Positions 50,063 through 60,052 of a stretch of DNA of 64,000 bases are shown piece after piece. Source of the DNA: Candidatus Kapaibacterium sp. Lineage in GTDB: Bacteria; Bacteroidota; Ignavibacteria; Kapaibacteriales; UBA2268. Both the position numbers and the translations under genes were made by a program. The notes under the pieces are model-generated. The model did not search any database and was not told the DNA's origin. It was given only the letters and a program-made list of their open reading frames with translations. Where the stretch lies: assembly GCA_028376765.1 (NCBI GenBank), contig JAONBD010000003.1:1-64000 (forward strand). The letters are read 5' to 3'. The stretch's first letter is position 1, and each line of letters starts with the position of its first letter.

Positions 50063-50094
50063 AAAAAGCAGCTCTAGTTGGAGCTGCTTTTTAT
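50063..50094 (+). terminator. Intrinsic terminator after dnaK
   Basis: AAAAGCAGCTC TAGTTG GAGCTGCTTTTTA. Confidence 0.85.
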
Positions 50095-50114
50095 TTTTAA
50101 TTAAATATCTTTTA

Positions 50115-51824
50115 TTAAATTCTTCTTGAATACCAAACACCACCTATAAGCATCAATCCAGCAAAAGCTATCATACCCCACTCGCCAAGAGTTGGAATTG
50201 TGAAGCCTGTTATTGTTGGCACATTATCAGTTTTGTAATTGGTTGTTGCTACATTTGCTCCTAAGTTAAAAGGTACTAATGCATATTGCCAAGACTGGTC
50301 TCTGCTTAGCCCTGTAAATGTGTAGTTTGTTGTTGAATTAACAATAATTTTAGCAACTACTGTCGAATTGCCAATATTATCATTTACTTCATAGGCATTT
50401 CCATCTGATGGCAAATCATTTTCTCCAAATGAACTAACAGAACGAAGAATTAAATATCCCGAAACATTGGTTAAACCTGAAAAAGCATCAAAGCTTAATT
50501 CAATTTGATTCACATCCTTACCAACTTGAGAAAAGTTGGAATGTGATGCAGGTTCTGCAATCAAAGTCCAGAAGTTTATCTCATTGCTTTCAGTCCGACC
50601 AATTGTGTTTGTTGCTGATGCCTGAACATAATACTGAGTATTTGCAGTTAAATTATTGTCATCTTCAAAGCCAACATTTACAGTTACATAGTTGCCCGCT
50701 ATTGTATTGCTATAATTTAAACTATAAAGGCCAGTTGCAGTGCCATAATCGAAGGTATAAGTTGTAGTAGCTCCGCCGTCAGCTAAATTCATATAGAAAC
50801 TTGCACTTTCTGGGCTAATAGATACGGCTGTAAGGTTATTAATTATTGGTGCTATGCTCTCAACTGGTCCAAATAACCAAGTATCATTTTCATTATTTCC
50901 ATTACCAATATCGCCACCAAAAAGTAAAATTAAGCCATTAGATATCTGAGCCATCATTGCTGCGTCTCTTTCACTCGGTTGAATTGTAGTATTTAATTGG
51001 GTCCAAGAACCACTGCCATTATCAAATATCCATGTCTCATTGTTACGATCTCCTCCAGTATCAATTCCTCCAAAAAGTAATACTTTGTTATCTGAAAATT
51101 GAGCTATCATTGGGTCGGTAGTAGCAGTTGGGGAGACGGGGGTTGCAAGCTCACTCCAAGAGCCACTACTATTATCAAATATCCATGTCTCATTTAAAAT
51201 ATCTCCAGCATCTTCACCTGCAAAAAGTAATACTTTATTGTCTGAAAGGTAGGATATTGCATGAAATGCTCTGGGGCTTGGTGGATTAGGTGGGATTAAT
51301 TCTGTCCAAGAGCGACTACTGTTATCAAATATCCATGTCTCTCCAATAAAATCATCGTTTTCATCATACCCCCCAAAAAGTAATACTTTATTGTCTGATA
51401 TTCGAGCCATCTTTGAGTCGGTTCTAGGGCCTGGCGGATTAGGAGGGACTAATTCTGTCCAAGAGCCACTGCTATTATCAAATATCCAAGTATCATTTAA
51501 AAAACCTGTATCATATCCTCCAAAAAGTAATACTTCATTTTCTGATATTTGAGCCATCATTGCTATCTGTCTAGCACTTGGTTGGCTTGGAGGGTTTAAC
51601 TGTGTCCAAGAGCGACTACTGTTATCAAATATCCATGTCTCTCCATCAACAGCTCCATCAAATCCACCAAAAAGCAATACATCATTATCTGATGTTCCAG
51701 ATATCATTGCATAAGATCTAGTACTTGGTTGGCTTGGAGTATTTAATTCTGTCCAAGAGCTAGAACTTTGCGATAAAGCAATTCCACTTAATAGGACTAT
51801 TGTAAGTAATATAGTATTTTTCAA
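50115..51824 (-). CDS. Kelch-repeat secreted protein with IPTL-CTERM tail (TTG start)
   Basis: Repeats KVLLFGGxDxxxxNETWIFDNSSGSWTEL; C-terminal IPTLGEWGMIAFAGLMLIGGVWYSRRI. Confidence 0.85.
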   Translation of the reverse strand: MKNTILLTIVLLSGIALSQSSSSWTELNTPSQPSTRSYAMISGTSDNDVLLFGGFDGAVDGETWIFDNSSRSWTQLNPPSQPSARQIAMMAQISENEVLLFGGYDTGFLNDTWIFDNSSGSWTELVPPNPPGPRTDSKMARISDNKVLLFGGYDENDDFIGETWIFDNSSRSWTELIPPNPPSPRAFHAISYLSDNKVLLFAGEDAGDILNETWIFDNSSGSWSELATPVSPTATTDPMIAQFSDNKVLLFGGIDTGGDRNNETWIFDNGSGSWTQLNTTIQPSERDAAMMAQISNGLILLFGGDIGNGNNENDTWLFGPVESIAPIINNLTAVSISPESASFYMNLADGGATTTYTFDYGTATGLYSLNYSNTIAGNYVTVNVGFEDDNNLTANTQYYVQASATNTIGRTESNEINFWTLIAEPASHSNFSQVGKDVNQIELSFDAFSGLTNVSGYLILRSVSSFGENDLPSDGNAYEVNDNIGNSTVVAKIIVNSTTNYTFTGLSRDQSWQYALVPFNLGANVATTNYKTDNVPTITGFTIPTLGEWGMIAFAGLMLIGGVWYSRRI

Positions 51825-51849
51825 ATTTTTTCCTTAGCATTTACTAATG

Positions 51850-51857
51850 CAAAGATA
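51850..51857 (-). promoter_or_regulatory. -7 box TATCTTTG upstream of the Kelch/IPTL-CTERM gene
   Basis: Reverse complement of caaagata, 25 nt before the TTG start. Confidence 0.45.
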
Positions 51858-51933
51858 CCTACAAATTATTTGAATTTGCATTATTTATTAAATATCAAAG
51901 ATTTATTAAATATTAGTAGATTTGTATCTTAAT

Positions 51934-51972
51934 AAAAAAAGCTCAGAGATTATTAATTCCCTGAGCTTTTTT
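51934..51972 (-). terminator. Bidirectional intrinsic terminator downstream of the second IPTL-CTERM gene
   Basis: AAAAAAAGCTCAG...CTGAGCTTTTTT. Confidence 0.75.
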
Positions 51973-52008
51973 ATTCTGTTTTCAATAGTTCTAAATATCT
52001 ACTTAAAT

Positions 52009-53961
52009 CTAAATTCTTCTTGAATACCAAACACCACCAATAAGCATCAATCCTACAAAAGCTATCATACCCCACTCGCCAAGAGTTGGAATTGTGAAGC
52101 CTGTTATTGTTGGCACATTATCAGTTTTGTAATTGACTGTTGCTACATTTGCTCCTAAGTTAAAAGGTACTAATGCATATTGCCAAGACTGGTCTTTGCT
52201 TAGCCCTGTGAATGTGTGGTTTGTTGTTGAATTAACAATAATTTTAGCAACTACTATTGAATTACCAATATTATCATTTACATTATAGGGATTTCCATCT
52301 GATGGCAAATCATTTTCTCCAAATGAACTAACAGAACGAAGAATTAAATATCCCGAAACATTGGTTAAACCTGAAAAAGCATCAAAGCTTAATTCAATTT
52401 GATTCACATCCTCACCAACTTGAGAAAAGTTGGAATGTGATGCAGGTTCTGCAATCAAAGTCCAGAAATTAACTTCATCGCTAACAGTAAATGTATTTGT
52501 TGCTGATGCCTGAACATAATACTGAGTATTTGCAGTTAAGCCAGTGGCAGTAAAACCAACATTTACAGTAGCTGAGCTACCAGAAATAGTTGAACTCGAG
52601 CTTTCAGTATAGTTGTTAGATGTAGTTCCATAATTAAAAGTATAAGTAGCATTTGCATTTCTTGTATATAAATCCATAGTTATTGAAGCAGAACTAGCAT
52701 TATTTAAACCAACACCTGCTAAATTATATATCCCTATTTCATTTGATGGTGATTCAAATTCAAAGGCTCCAATATCTGTAGAATTATCTCTTGAGATACT
52801 TCGTTGGTCATTACTTGGAGCATTAGTATTAGAACCTGCATCTACACCGTTAAAAGTTTCTAAAATTTCAATAGTTTGAGTTGGTCCACCATTATCAGAT
52901 AAACTTGCGGTATATCCAGTACTGTTCCAAGTTACGTTTCCTGAATTATTATTATCTACTACATAACCTGTAGTTGTTTCAATAGCATTATTTAGTAAAT
53001 CTTCTAAGTCACTGTTAGTTGCTGATCTTATGTCTGGACCAGTATCTGCAGTATTAGAAACAAAGATAGAATTAATAATATTTGTCACAGAGCCAGTTGC
53101 ATTATCTTCTTTATCTTCAGAATAAACTCCTCCACCTTCACTCGAGCCAGAATTACCATTACTACCAATGGTACCAATCGGAGAACCAACACCACCAGCA
53201 CCTCCAGTACCACCAGTACCTCCAGTTGCAATATTACTATCAAAAGTGCAATTAGTAATATCAGCTAAAATTCCTTGCGCTGCTAAGTCAATACTTGCTA
53301 CGGCAGCTCCATAAGCATTCCCACCATCGCCACCAACACCTCCAATACCTCCAGGTGTTCCTGGAGGTGGAGCCAAAAGACCCATAGTACCAGTACCACC
53401 CGTACCTCCAGCACCTGCCTGTGCAGTGTTGTCATAGAAAGTACAGTTAATAATTGTTAAATCAGCATCTGCATTATAAATTGCTCCCCCTGATGCCTCT
53501 GAACCAGTACCTCCAGGTCCACCACCATTGTTACCTGCTGTTCCATTGTTACCTATTACGCTATTTGATTGAAATAAACATCTTTCGATTGTAACATCAC
53601 CAGCAGATATATGAATTGATCCTCCATTTGCTGGAGCTCCTAGCTCCCTTCCTTCAAAAAATGTTAAATCACTTATGGTTATTGTTGCAGAGCTTATATT
53701 AAAGTGTCTGTTAGATAAATTACCATCTAGGGTAACACCATCTTGATGGCCAGCAATTGTAATATTTTTATTAATAGCAATTTCACTATTCAAAGTTATA
53801 GTCATTGAGCCATTAAATTGGATAATATCTTGAGCATTAGCATCTAATACAGCCTGTCTTAAACTGCCAGCACCAGTATCGTTATTATTAGTAACTGTAA
53901 TAGTAGCCGCATTCATAAGAAATGGACTTATAAAAAATACTATTAGTAATATTCTCTTCAT
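52009..53961 (-). CDS. Choice-of-anchor-type/pectate-lyase-like right-handed repeat protein with IPTL-CTERM tail
   Basis: NNNDTGAGSLRQAVLDANAQDIIQF; NCTFYDNTAQAGAGG; DNGGPTQTIEIL...DIGAFEF; C-terminal IPTLGEWGMIAFVGLMLIGGVWYSRRI. Confidence 0.85.
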   Translation of the reverse strand: MKRILLIVFFISPFLMNAATITVTNNNDTGAGSLRQAVLDANAQDIIQFNGSMTITLNSEIAINKNITIAGHQDGVTLDGNLSNRHFNISSATITISDLTFFEGRELGAPANGGSIHISAGDVTIERCLFQSNSVIGNNGTAGNNGGGPGGTGSEASGGAIYNADADLTIINCTFYDNTAQAGAGGTGGTGTMGLLAPPPGTPGGIGGVGGDGGNAYGAAVASIDLAAQGILADITNCTFDSNIATGGTGGTGGAGGVGSPIGTIGSNGNSGSSEGGGVYSEDKEDNATGSVTNIINSIFVSNTADTGPDIRSATNSDLEDLLNNAIETTTGYVVDNNNSGNVTWNSTGYTASLSDNGGPTQTIEILETFNGVDAGSNTNAPSNDQRSISRDNSTDIGAFEFESPSNEIGIYNLAGVGLNNASSASITMDLYTRNANATYTFNYGTTSNNYTESSSSTISGSSATVNVGFTATGLTANTQYYVQASATNTFTVSDEVNFWTLIAEPASHSNFSQVGEDVNQIELSFDAFSGLTNVSGYLILRSVSSFGENDLPSDGNPYNVNDNIGNSIVVAKIIVNSTTNHTFTGLSKDQSWQYALVPFNLGANVATVNYKTDNVPTITGFTIPTLGEWGMIAFVGLMLIGGVWYSRRI

Positions 53962-54116
53962 TTTAATTATTCCATTTAATTTAAATTATTTTTATTTGTC
54001 AGCAAATTTATGAAATATTTTATTACGTTTAATAATTCAACTAATATTTTATATGTAGTAATTAATTTATATAGTAAATATTGGTAGGTTTCAAGTTGGG
54101 GTTAGTAAAATAATTT

Positions 54117-55211
54117 TTACTCTTTTAAGAGAAATGGATAATCTATATAGCCTTTTTCTGCACCACCGTAAAATGTGGAATTATCCCACTCTAATAGTTC
54201 TGCATCTTTTTCAAAACGCAATACAAGGTCAGGGTTTGATATAAATAATTTGCCATAAGCGATCAAATCAGCTTCGCCATTATTAAGTGTTGCTTCGCCT
54301 GATTCTTTATCGAAACTATTACAAGCTATTATAGTTCCTTTATAGATATTTCTAAAATATTCTAGCATCTCAGAATTATTGAGATAGTGGTCGGGTAGAT
54401 TTAAATCTCCCCTTGGATCAAAAAATCTGGAAATATGAAGATATGATAAATCAAATTGATTTAATTCTTTTACAAAAGCACCAAATGTAGCTTTTGGGTC
54501 GCTATCGAACATATCATTGAATGTACCTGAAGGAGAAATTCTTATTGCAGTTTTATCAAACCCTATTTCTTCTCCAACAGCCTTTACAACTTCAAGTGGA
54601 AATCTTAATCTATTTTGAAGATTACCACCATAATTATCGGTTCTGATATTCGAGCCATCACATAGGAACTGGTCTATTAAATAACCATTTGCACCATGTA
54701 TTTCAACTCCATCAAAACCAGCAGTTATAGCATTTTTTGCAGCATTTTTAAATTCATCAATAGTAGTGTTAATTTCTTGATGAGTCATTTCGGAAGGCAT
54801 CTCTTTTTCTTTCATACCATCATAAGTAGTTACTTTACCACTAGGCTTAATTGAAGAAGGAGCTAAAGGAGCTTTTCCATTATGGAAATCTGGATGGGAA
54901 GATCTGCCGGTATGCCATAGCTGGCAGTATATCTTCCCTCCATATCTTTTTATTGATTTAGTAATCCTTTTCCAACCATTTATCTGCTCATCGTTATATA
55001 TTCCAGGTGTATCGATGTACCCTACAGCTCTTTCGGATATTACTGTGGCTTCAGAAATTATAAGCCCAGCGCTAGATCTTTGAGTGTAGTATATATTGTT
55101 CATCTCATTTGGCACCCTAGTTTTCCCAGACCTAGATCTAGTAAGCGGAGCCATCACAACTTTATTTTTTAAATTAAGATGATTAGAACTATATGGTTTA
55201 AGTAGATTCAT
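54117..55211 (-). CDS. Alkene reductase / old yellow enzyme family
   Basis: NKVVMAPLTRSRSG; QLWHTGRSSHPDF; AGFDGVEIHGANGYLIDQFLCDGSNIRTDNYGG. Confidence 0.93.
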   Translation of the reverse strand: MNLLKPYSSNHLNLKNKVVMAPLTRSRSGKTRVPNEMNNIYYTQRSSAGLIISEATVISERAVGYIDTPGIYNDEQINGWKRITKSIKRYGGKIYCQLWHTGRSSHPDFHNGKAPLAPSSIKPSGKVTTYDGMKEKEMPSEMTHQEINTTIDEFKNAAKNAITAGFDGVEIHGANGYLIDQFLCDGSNIRTDNYGGNLQNRLRFPLEVVKAVGEEIGFDKTAIRISPSGTFNDMFDSDPKATFGAFVKELNQFDLSYLHISRFFDPRGDLNLPDHYLNNSEMLEYFRNIYKGTIIACNSFDKESGEATLNNGEADLIAYGKLFISNPDLVLRFEKDAELLEWDNSTFYGGAEKGYIDYPFLLKE

Positions 55212-55214
55212 AAA

Positions 55215-55715
55215 TTAATCGTTTCTAGTGATTTTCATTACAATTTTTTCATGTGGATTGTCGCCATTGTCTCTTGGAGCAGCAACTATTTTGTCAGCTA
55301 AATCCATTCCATCAATTACTTTACCAAAAGCTGAATATTGCCTATCAAGAAAATGTGCATCAGCAACACAAATAAAGAATTGTGAAGATGCACTGTTCGG
55401 ATTTTGTGATCTAGCAGCAGAGATTATACCCCTATCATGTTTTGTATCGTTGAATTCTGCTTTTACATTTTTTTGTTTAGGGTTACCAAATCCCCAAGTA
55501 TCTCTCGAACCAGAAATAGAGTTTGGATCTCCACCTTGTATCATAAAACCTGGAATAACTCTATGAAAAGCACAGCCATCGTAGCTACCATCTTTTACTA
55601 AGTTGTCAAAATTTTCTGCATGCAAAGGTGCTACATCAGGAAGGGTTTCAATTGTAATGTTTCCCCACTCTTCATCATTTGAAGTAATATTGATTGTGTA
55701 TTTTGGATTTGCCAT
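55215..55715 (-). CDS. Cyclophilin-type peptidyl-prolyl cis-trans isomerase
   Basis: YDGCAFHRVIPGFMIQGGDPNSISG; SQFFICVADAHFLDRQYSAFGKVIDGMD. Confidence 0.93.
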   Translation of the reverse strand: MANPKYTINITSNDEEWGNITIETLPDVAPLHAENFDNLVKDGSYDGCAFHRVIPGFMIQGGDPNSISGSRDTWGFGNPKQKNVKAEFNDTKHDRGIISAARSQNPNSASSQFFICVADAHFLDRQYSAFGKVIDGMDLADKIVAAPRDNGDNPHEKIVMKITRND

Positions 55716-55719
55716 AATA

Positions 55720-56040
55720 TTAATATTCTATTTGTGTGTGTAAACCAATTTCTTCTAATACAGAGCTTACTCTTAAACATTCGCTCATCTCTCCGTCAAA
55801 TACAAGAGCTTTACCATTTGAATGGACTTCCCACGTAATTGCTTCTGCTGCCGATTCAGTACATTTGATCGCTTTGATAATCTGATTTGTTACCTCATCA
55901 AAGGTATGAAAATCATCATTAAAAAGAATTACTTTAGATGAAAGATCAATTTGTTCTTCATCCAAAACTTCAACTTCTTCATCAGCAAGTGGTTCAGGCT
56001 TATTCGACGAATTAAAAAACTGTTTATATTGCTTCACCAT
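55720..56040 (-). CDS. clpS: ATP-dependent Clp protease adaptor ClpS
   Basis: VILFNDDFHTFDEVTNQIIKAIKCTESAAEAITWEVHSNGKALVFDGEMSEC. Confidence 0.92.
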   Translation of the reverse strand: MVKQYKQFFNSSNKPEPLADEEVEVLDEEQIDLSSKVILFNDDFHTFDEVTNQIIKAIKCTESAAEAITWEVHSNGKALVFDGEMSECLRVSSVLEEIGLHTQIEY

Positions 56041-56163
56041 ATTTATTAGAAAGATTTGGTAAAAAATTTATTTTTGTTATGATTGATTTATTAAATTGCA
56101 AGATATGTTTTTTCTTAACTAAATAAAATTTGAGTACTTTATTTAAGTACATTTTTTTAATAT

Positions 56164-57078
56164 ATGAACAAAAAAATTCTAATAACAGGAAGTACGGGTA
56201 AGGTAGCAGAAGCAATTACAACATTGCTTTTAAGAGAGTATCCTGATGTGAAATTACTGTTGTTAACTAGCGATATTAAAAACATAAAACCGACAAAGCG
56301 ATCTAGTGTTTTCCAAGCATTTTATGAAAATGTAAAGTGGCTTAAAGATTTTGTTATTAATCACAAACCAGATATAATAATTAATTGTGCTGCAATGACC
56401 AATGTAGATGCTTGTGAAGATGAAAAAGAGAAAGCGATGAATCTGAATGCGTCATTGCCAGAAACTTTATCTATAGCTGCAAAAAAAATTAATTCTCATT
56501 TAATTACATTTTCTACAGATTATATATTTAACGGAAAAAAAGGACCTTATTCTGAGTTGGATACTCCAGACCCAATAAATTATTATGGAAAGTCGAAGTT
56601 GGCAGGAGAAAACTTAGCTAAAGGTAATACCCAGAAGCTTACAATTATTAGAACAAATGTAGTGTATGGAAAATCGTCCTATGGCAAAAATGATTTTATT
56701 AAATGGGTATCTGATAAATTAGACAATAAAGAAAAAATTAATGTGATTACTGGTCAATGGTGCAACCCAACTTTTACTGATGATATTGCATGGGCGGTTT
56801 CTAGAATTATAGAAACTAAATCCTATGGAATAATTAATTTATCAGGAAAAGATTGGTTAAACCGATACGAAATTGCACTAATTGTGGCTGAAGTATTCGA
56901 TTACGATAAAAATTTAATTTCTCCACTCGATCCTTCAAAATTAAGTCAGAAAGCATTTCGTCCAGAAAAAGGTGGATTAATTATTACTTCTGCAGAAGGA
57001 TTACTTGGAATAAAATTATCTAGATTAAAAGAAGGTTTAACAACTTTAAAATTTCAACTAAATGAGTATGAAATATGA
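56164..57078 (+). CDS. SDR sugar-nucleotide reductase, dTDP-4-dehydrorhamnose reductase-like
   Basis: KILITGSTGKVAEAI; INCAAMTNVDACEDEKEKAMNLNA; STDYIFNGKKGPYSELDTPDPINYYGKSKLAGE. Confidence 0.85.
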   Translation: MNKKILITGSTGKVAEAITTLLLREYPDVKLLLLTSDIKNIKPTKRSSVFQAFYENVKWLKDFVINHKPDIIINCAAMTNVDACEDEKEKAMNLNASLPETLSIAAKKINSHLITFSTDYIFNGKKGPYSELDTPDPINYYGKSKLAGENLAKGNTQKLTIIRTNVVYGKSSYGKNDFIKWVSDKLDNKEKINVITGQWCNPTFTDDIAWAVSRIIETKSYGIINLSGKDWLNRYEIALIVAEVFDYDKNLISPLDPSKLSQKAFRPEKGGLIITSAEGLLGIKLSRLKEGLTTLKFQLNEYEI

Positions 57079-58061
57079 AAAATTCTACTATTGATATTAA
57101 AAGATTTAATGAACTTATAAAAACATTTGCCAATAAGAAAATTGCAGTTGTTGGCGATTTAATGCTAGATCGGTACTTTTGGGGAAGAGTTACAAGGGTT
57201 AGTCCAGAAGCTCCCGTTCCAGTTGTTGATCTAAAAGATGAGAGCTATCATTTGGGCGGAGCTGCAAATGTTTCTGCTAACTTAAGATCACTTGGTTTAA
57301 ATGTAATTCAGTGTGGCTTGATTGGTAAAGATGAAATGGGCTATAAGTTAGTTTCTTTGTCCGAAAAATTGGGTATTGATTGTAAAGGCATATTTGCAGA
57401 TGATACAAGACCTACAACTGTAAAAACAAGGGTGTTTGGAAATAACCAACAAATAGTACGCCTTGATACAGAAAACACTGAAATAGTAGATAATGCTGGT
57501 GAAAGACATATTCTTAATATCTTACACACCGAAAAAAATATAGATGGTGTTGTATTTGCCGATTACGATAAAGGTGTACTTACTGATATTATGATAAGAG
57601 AGGTAATTACCGAATGTAGAAATAGAGATATTCCTGTATTTGTAGACCCTAAATACGATAACTTTTACGATTATTCAAAAGTTAATCTTTTTAAACCTAA
57701 CAGAGCCGAAGCAGAACTTTCTTTAAATTATCCTATAAACTCTGATGAATCAGTCAGAAAAGCTGGAAAGGATTTATTAAATAAATTAAGATGCGATAAT
57801 GTTCTTTTGACATTAGGCTCACAGGGAATGATGCTTTTTGAATCGAACAGCGATGTTCTATCAGTACCAACTAAAGCTAGAAATGTTGCTGATGTTTCTG
57901 GAGCAGGTGATACTGTTATAGCTACTTTTTGTGCTATAATTGCAGCTGGTGGTTCTGCCAAAGAAGCTGCAACTATTGCAAATATTGCTGCTGGAATAGT
58001 TTGCGGAAAGGCTGGTGTAGTTTCCGTTACACTAGATGAGATTAAAGCGGATTTAACATGA
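57075..58061 (+). CDS. rfaE1: D-glycero-beta-D-manno-heptose-7-phosphate kinase
   Basis: VVGDLMLDRYFWGRVTRVSPEAPVPVV; LGGAANVSANLRSLG; VADVSGAGDTVIATF. Confidence 0.93.
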   Translation: MKNSTIDIKRFNELIKTFANKKIAVVGDLMLDRYFWGRVTRVSPEAPVPVVDLKDESYHLGGAANVSANLRSLGLNVIQCGLIGKDEMGYKLVSLSEKLGIDCKGIFADDTRPTTVKTRVFGNNQQIVRLDTENTEIVDNAGERHILNILHTEKNIDGVVFADYDKGVLTDIMIREVITECRNRDIPVFVDPKYDNFYDYSKVNLFKPNRAEAELSLNYPINSDESVRKAGKDLLNKLRCDNVLLTLGSQGMMLFESNSDVLSVPTKARNVADVSGAGDTVIATFCAIIAAGGSAKEAATIANIAAGIVCGKAGVVSVTLDEIKADLT

Positions 58062-58519
58062 TAATTGAGGATTGGTCAAAACTTAAAATTGCTTTAGAAA
58101 AAGAAAAATTACAAAATAAAAAGATAGTTTTTACAAACGGTTGTTTTGATATAATTCACCCTGGACATGTCCAATATTTATACGATTCAAAATCCTTAGG
58201 AGCAATTCTTGTTGTAGCTTTGAATACCGATTCATCAGTTAGAAAATTAAAAGGTGAAACTAGACCCATTAATAATCAAACCGATAGGCTGATTGTAATG
58301 GATGCTTTGAAACCTGTTGATTATGTAACTCTGTTTGATGAAGATACACCCCTAGAAATTATTAAAACTATAAACCCAGATATTATTACCAAAGGTGGAG
58401 ATTATACTCCAGAAAGCGTAGTTGGTGCTGATCATGTTTTATCTAATGGCGGCAAAGTAGAGATAATTAAATTTGTACCTAATAAATCTACTACCAATAT
58501 CATAAACAAGATGGCTTAA
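58058..58519 (+). CDS. rfaE2: D-glycero-beta-D-manno-heptose 1-phosphate adenylyltransferase
   Basis: IVFTNGCFDIIHPGHVQYLYDSKSLG; VALNTDSSVRKLKGETRPINNQTDRLIVM. Confidence 0.93.
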   Translation: MIIEDWSKLKIALEKEKLQNKKIVFTNGCFDIIHPGHVQYLYDSKSLGAILVVALNTDSSVRKLKGETRPINNQTDRLIVMDALKPVDYVTLFDEDTPLEIIKTINPDIITKGGDYTPESVVGADHVLSNGGKVEIIKFVPNKSTTNIINKMA

Positions 58520-58939
58520 TTATAACATTGCTAATGCTTGATTCATTTTTTCAAAACCCTGAATAGTCTTTTCCTTTATTTTCTTTAGAATTACCCCCGA
58601 TAAAATACCAGTAAAAATTTCACCATGAATTAACTCTGTTTTATCATCACCTAGTTTATTTAATATGAAATAATGCTCGCCATCAAAAATCCCCGTGATT
58701 AATAACTTCCCCTTCCAACGGAGCTCTTTGTTTTCTTTGATACAAAGGATTTTTGGTTTGAATTTCATTTCGGATTTTCCATTTTTGATTGTTACATCTA
58801 AATTCGCTCCAATTTTTCTCTCACCATTTATATTTGTAATGAAAGGATTCCATTTAGAATAACTTCTAAAATCAACTAAATGATTCCAAATATATTCGGG
58901 ACTTTTATTGATTATTCTTTTGGTAACTATTTCGATCAT
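58520..58939 (-). CDS. SRPBCC domain-containing protein
   Basis: INKSPEYIWNHLVDFRSYSKWNPFI; LRWKGKLLITGIFDGEHYFIL. Confidence 0.85.
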   Translation of the reverse strand: MIEIVTKRIINKSPEYIWNHLVDFRSYSKWNPFITNINGERKIGANLDVTIKNGKSEMKFKPKILCIKENKELRWKGKLLITGIFDGEHYFILNKLGDDKTELIHGEIFTGILSGVILKKIKEKTIQGFEKMNQALAML

Positions 58940-58966
58940 TTCTTTCTCCTGTAATTTTTTACATTA

Positions 58967-58989
58967 CAAATTTAATTTTCTTATATTTG
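58967..58989. promoter_or_regulatory. Divergent -7 boxes TAAATTTG (-) and TATATTTG (+), 7 nt apart
   Basis: CAAATTTA-attttct-TATATTTG between divergent genes. Confidence 0.5.
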
Positions 58990-59026
58990 ATAAAATATGC
59001 AGTTAACGACAAAATGCTAACTTATT

Positions 59027-60052
59027 ATGCCAAAGGAAGTAAATTCAAAATTTGTAATAATGATATGTGATTATGCCGAAAGTAGAGGTATAAGCAGAGA
59101 GTGGTCTTTGCAGGGAATTTCATATTCTGAAAAGGAAATGAAAGAAAATATTGAAAGGATTGATTATCAAACATTTAGTGAATTTGCGATTAGAATAATT
59201 ACTAAAATTGGTGATGACAATTTTGGATTTAAATTAGGCGAATGGTTGAACCTATTTGCCGCAGGTCTTATATCACAAATATTAGTTTCAAGTAATAATA
59301 TAATGACTGCATTAAATTTCCTTGTTGAATTTAGTACTTTAGAACTTGGTCCATATAAAGTAAAACTTAAAAACCGTAATTCTCATATTAGTCTAATTTA
59401 TAAACCCATTGAATCGTGGGAGCAACAATATCCTGTTGTTTGCAAGCAAGTAAGCGAAATGGCTGTTGTGTTTACTTTAAAATTCTTCAAACATTTACAC
59501 AGAGAAACACAAATTGTAGAAAGAATTGGTTTAATGGGTTCTAAAGAACATTCGACTACAAAGGATTATTTGCAGTTTAATATACCTATCGAATTTAATC
59601 AAAACAGGTATTGGTTTGATATCCCATTAGAATATGTAAGTTTCCCAATTGTTAGCTCCGATAAAAATCTTATTAATTTACTTACTAGCTATGCATCTCA
59701 AAAAGTAGCAGAATATTCTTCTGGGAATACTTATTATTCTCTTGTAAAAGCAACGATTTTTCGACTTTTGAAACCTAAGTTTCCGACTTTAAATGATGTG
59801 GCAAGTAACTTAGGGTATTCTACAAGAACACTTCAAAGGAGGCTTTTTGAAGAAGGCTGGAACTACAAACAAATTATTGATGAATTAAAATTTGATTTAG
59901 CTAAAAAGTATTTAAAAATTGAATCTTTATCAGTTAAAGAAGTAGCTTGGAACTTGGAATATTCAGATTCGAGTACTTTTGTTAGAGCCTTCAAAAAACA
60001 TTCTGGAACTACTCCACTTAGTTGGCGAAAGTCTTTTTATTTGGATAAATAA
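59027..60052 (+). CDS. AraC family transcriptional regulator (N-terminal Arabinose_bd-like domain)
   Basis: C-terminal VASNLGYSTRTLQRRLFEEGWNYKQIIDELKFDLAKKYL...VAWNLEYSDSSTFVRAFKKHSGTTPLSWRK. Confidence 0.92.
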   Translation: MPKEVNSKFVIMICDYAESRGISREWSLQGISYSEKEMKENIERIDYQTFSEFAIRIITKIGDDNFGFKLGEWLNLFAAGLISQILVSSNNIMTALNFLVEFSTLELGPYKVKLKNRNSHISLIYKPIESWEQQYPVVCKQVSEMAVVFTLKFFKHLHRETQIVERIGLMGSKEHSTTKDYLQFNIPIEFNQNRYWFDIPLEYVSFPIVSSDKNLINLLTSYASQKVAEYSSGNTYYSLVKATIFRLLKPKFPTLNDVASNLGYSTRTLQRRLFEEGWNYKQIIDELKFDLAKKYLKIESLSVKEVAWNLEYSDSSTFVRAFKKHSGTTPLSWRKSFYLDK

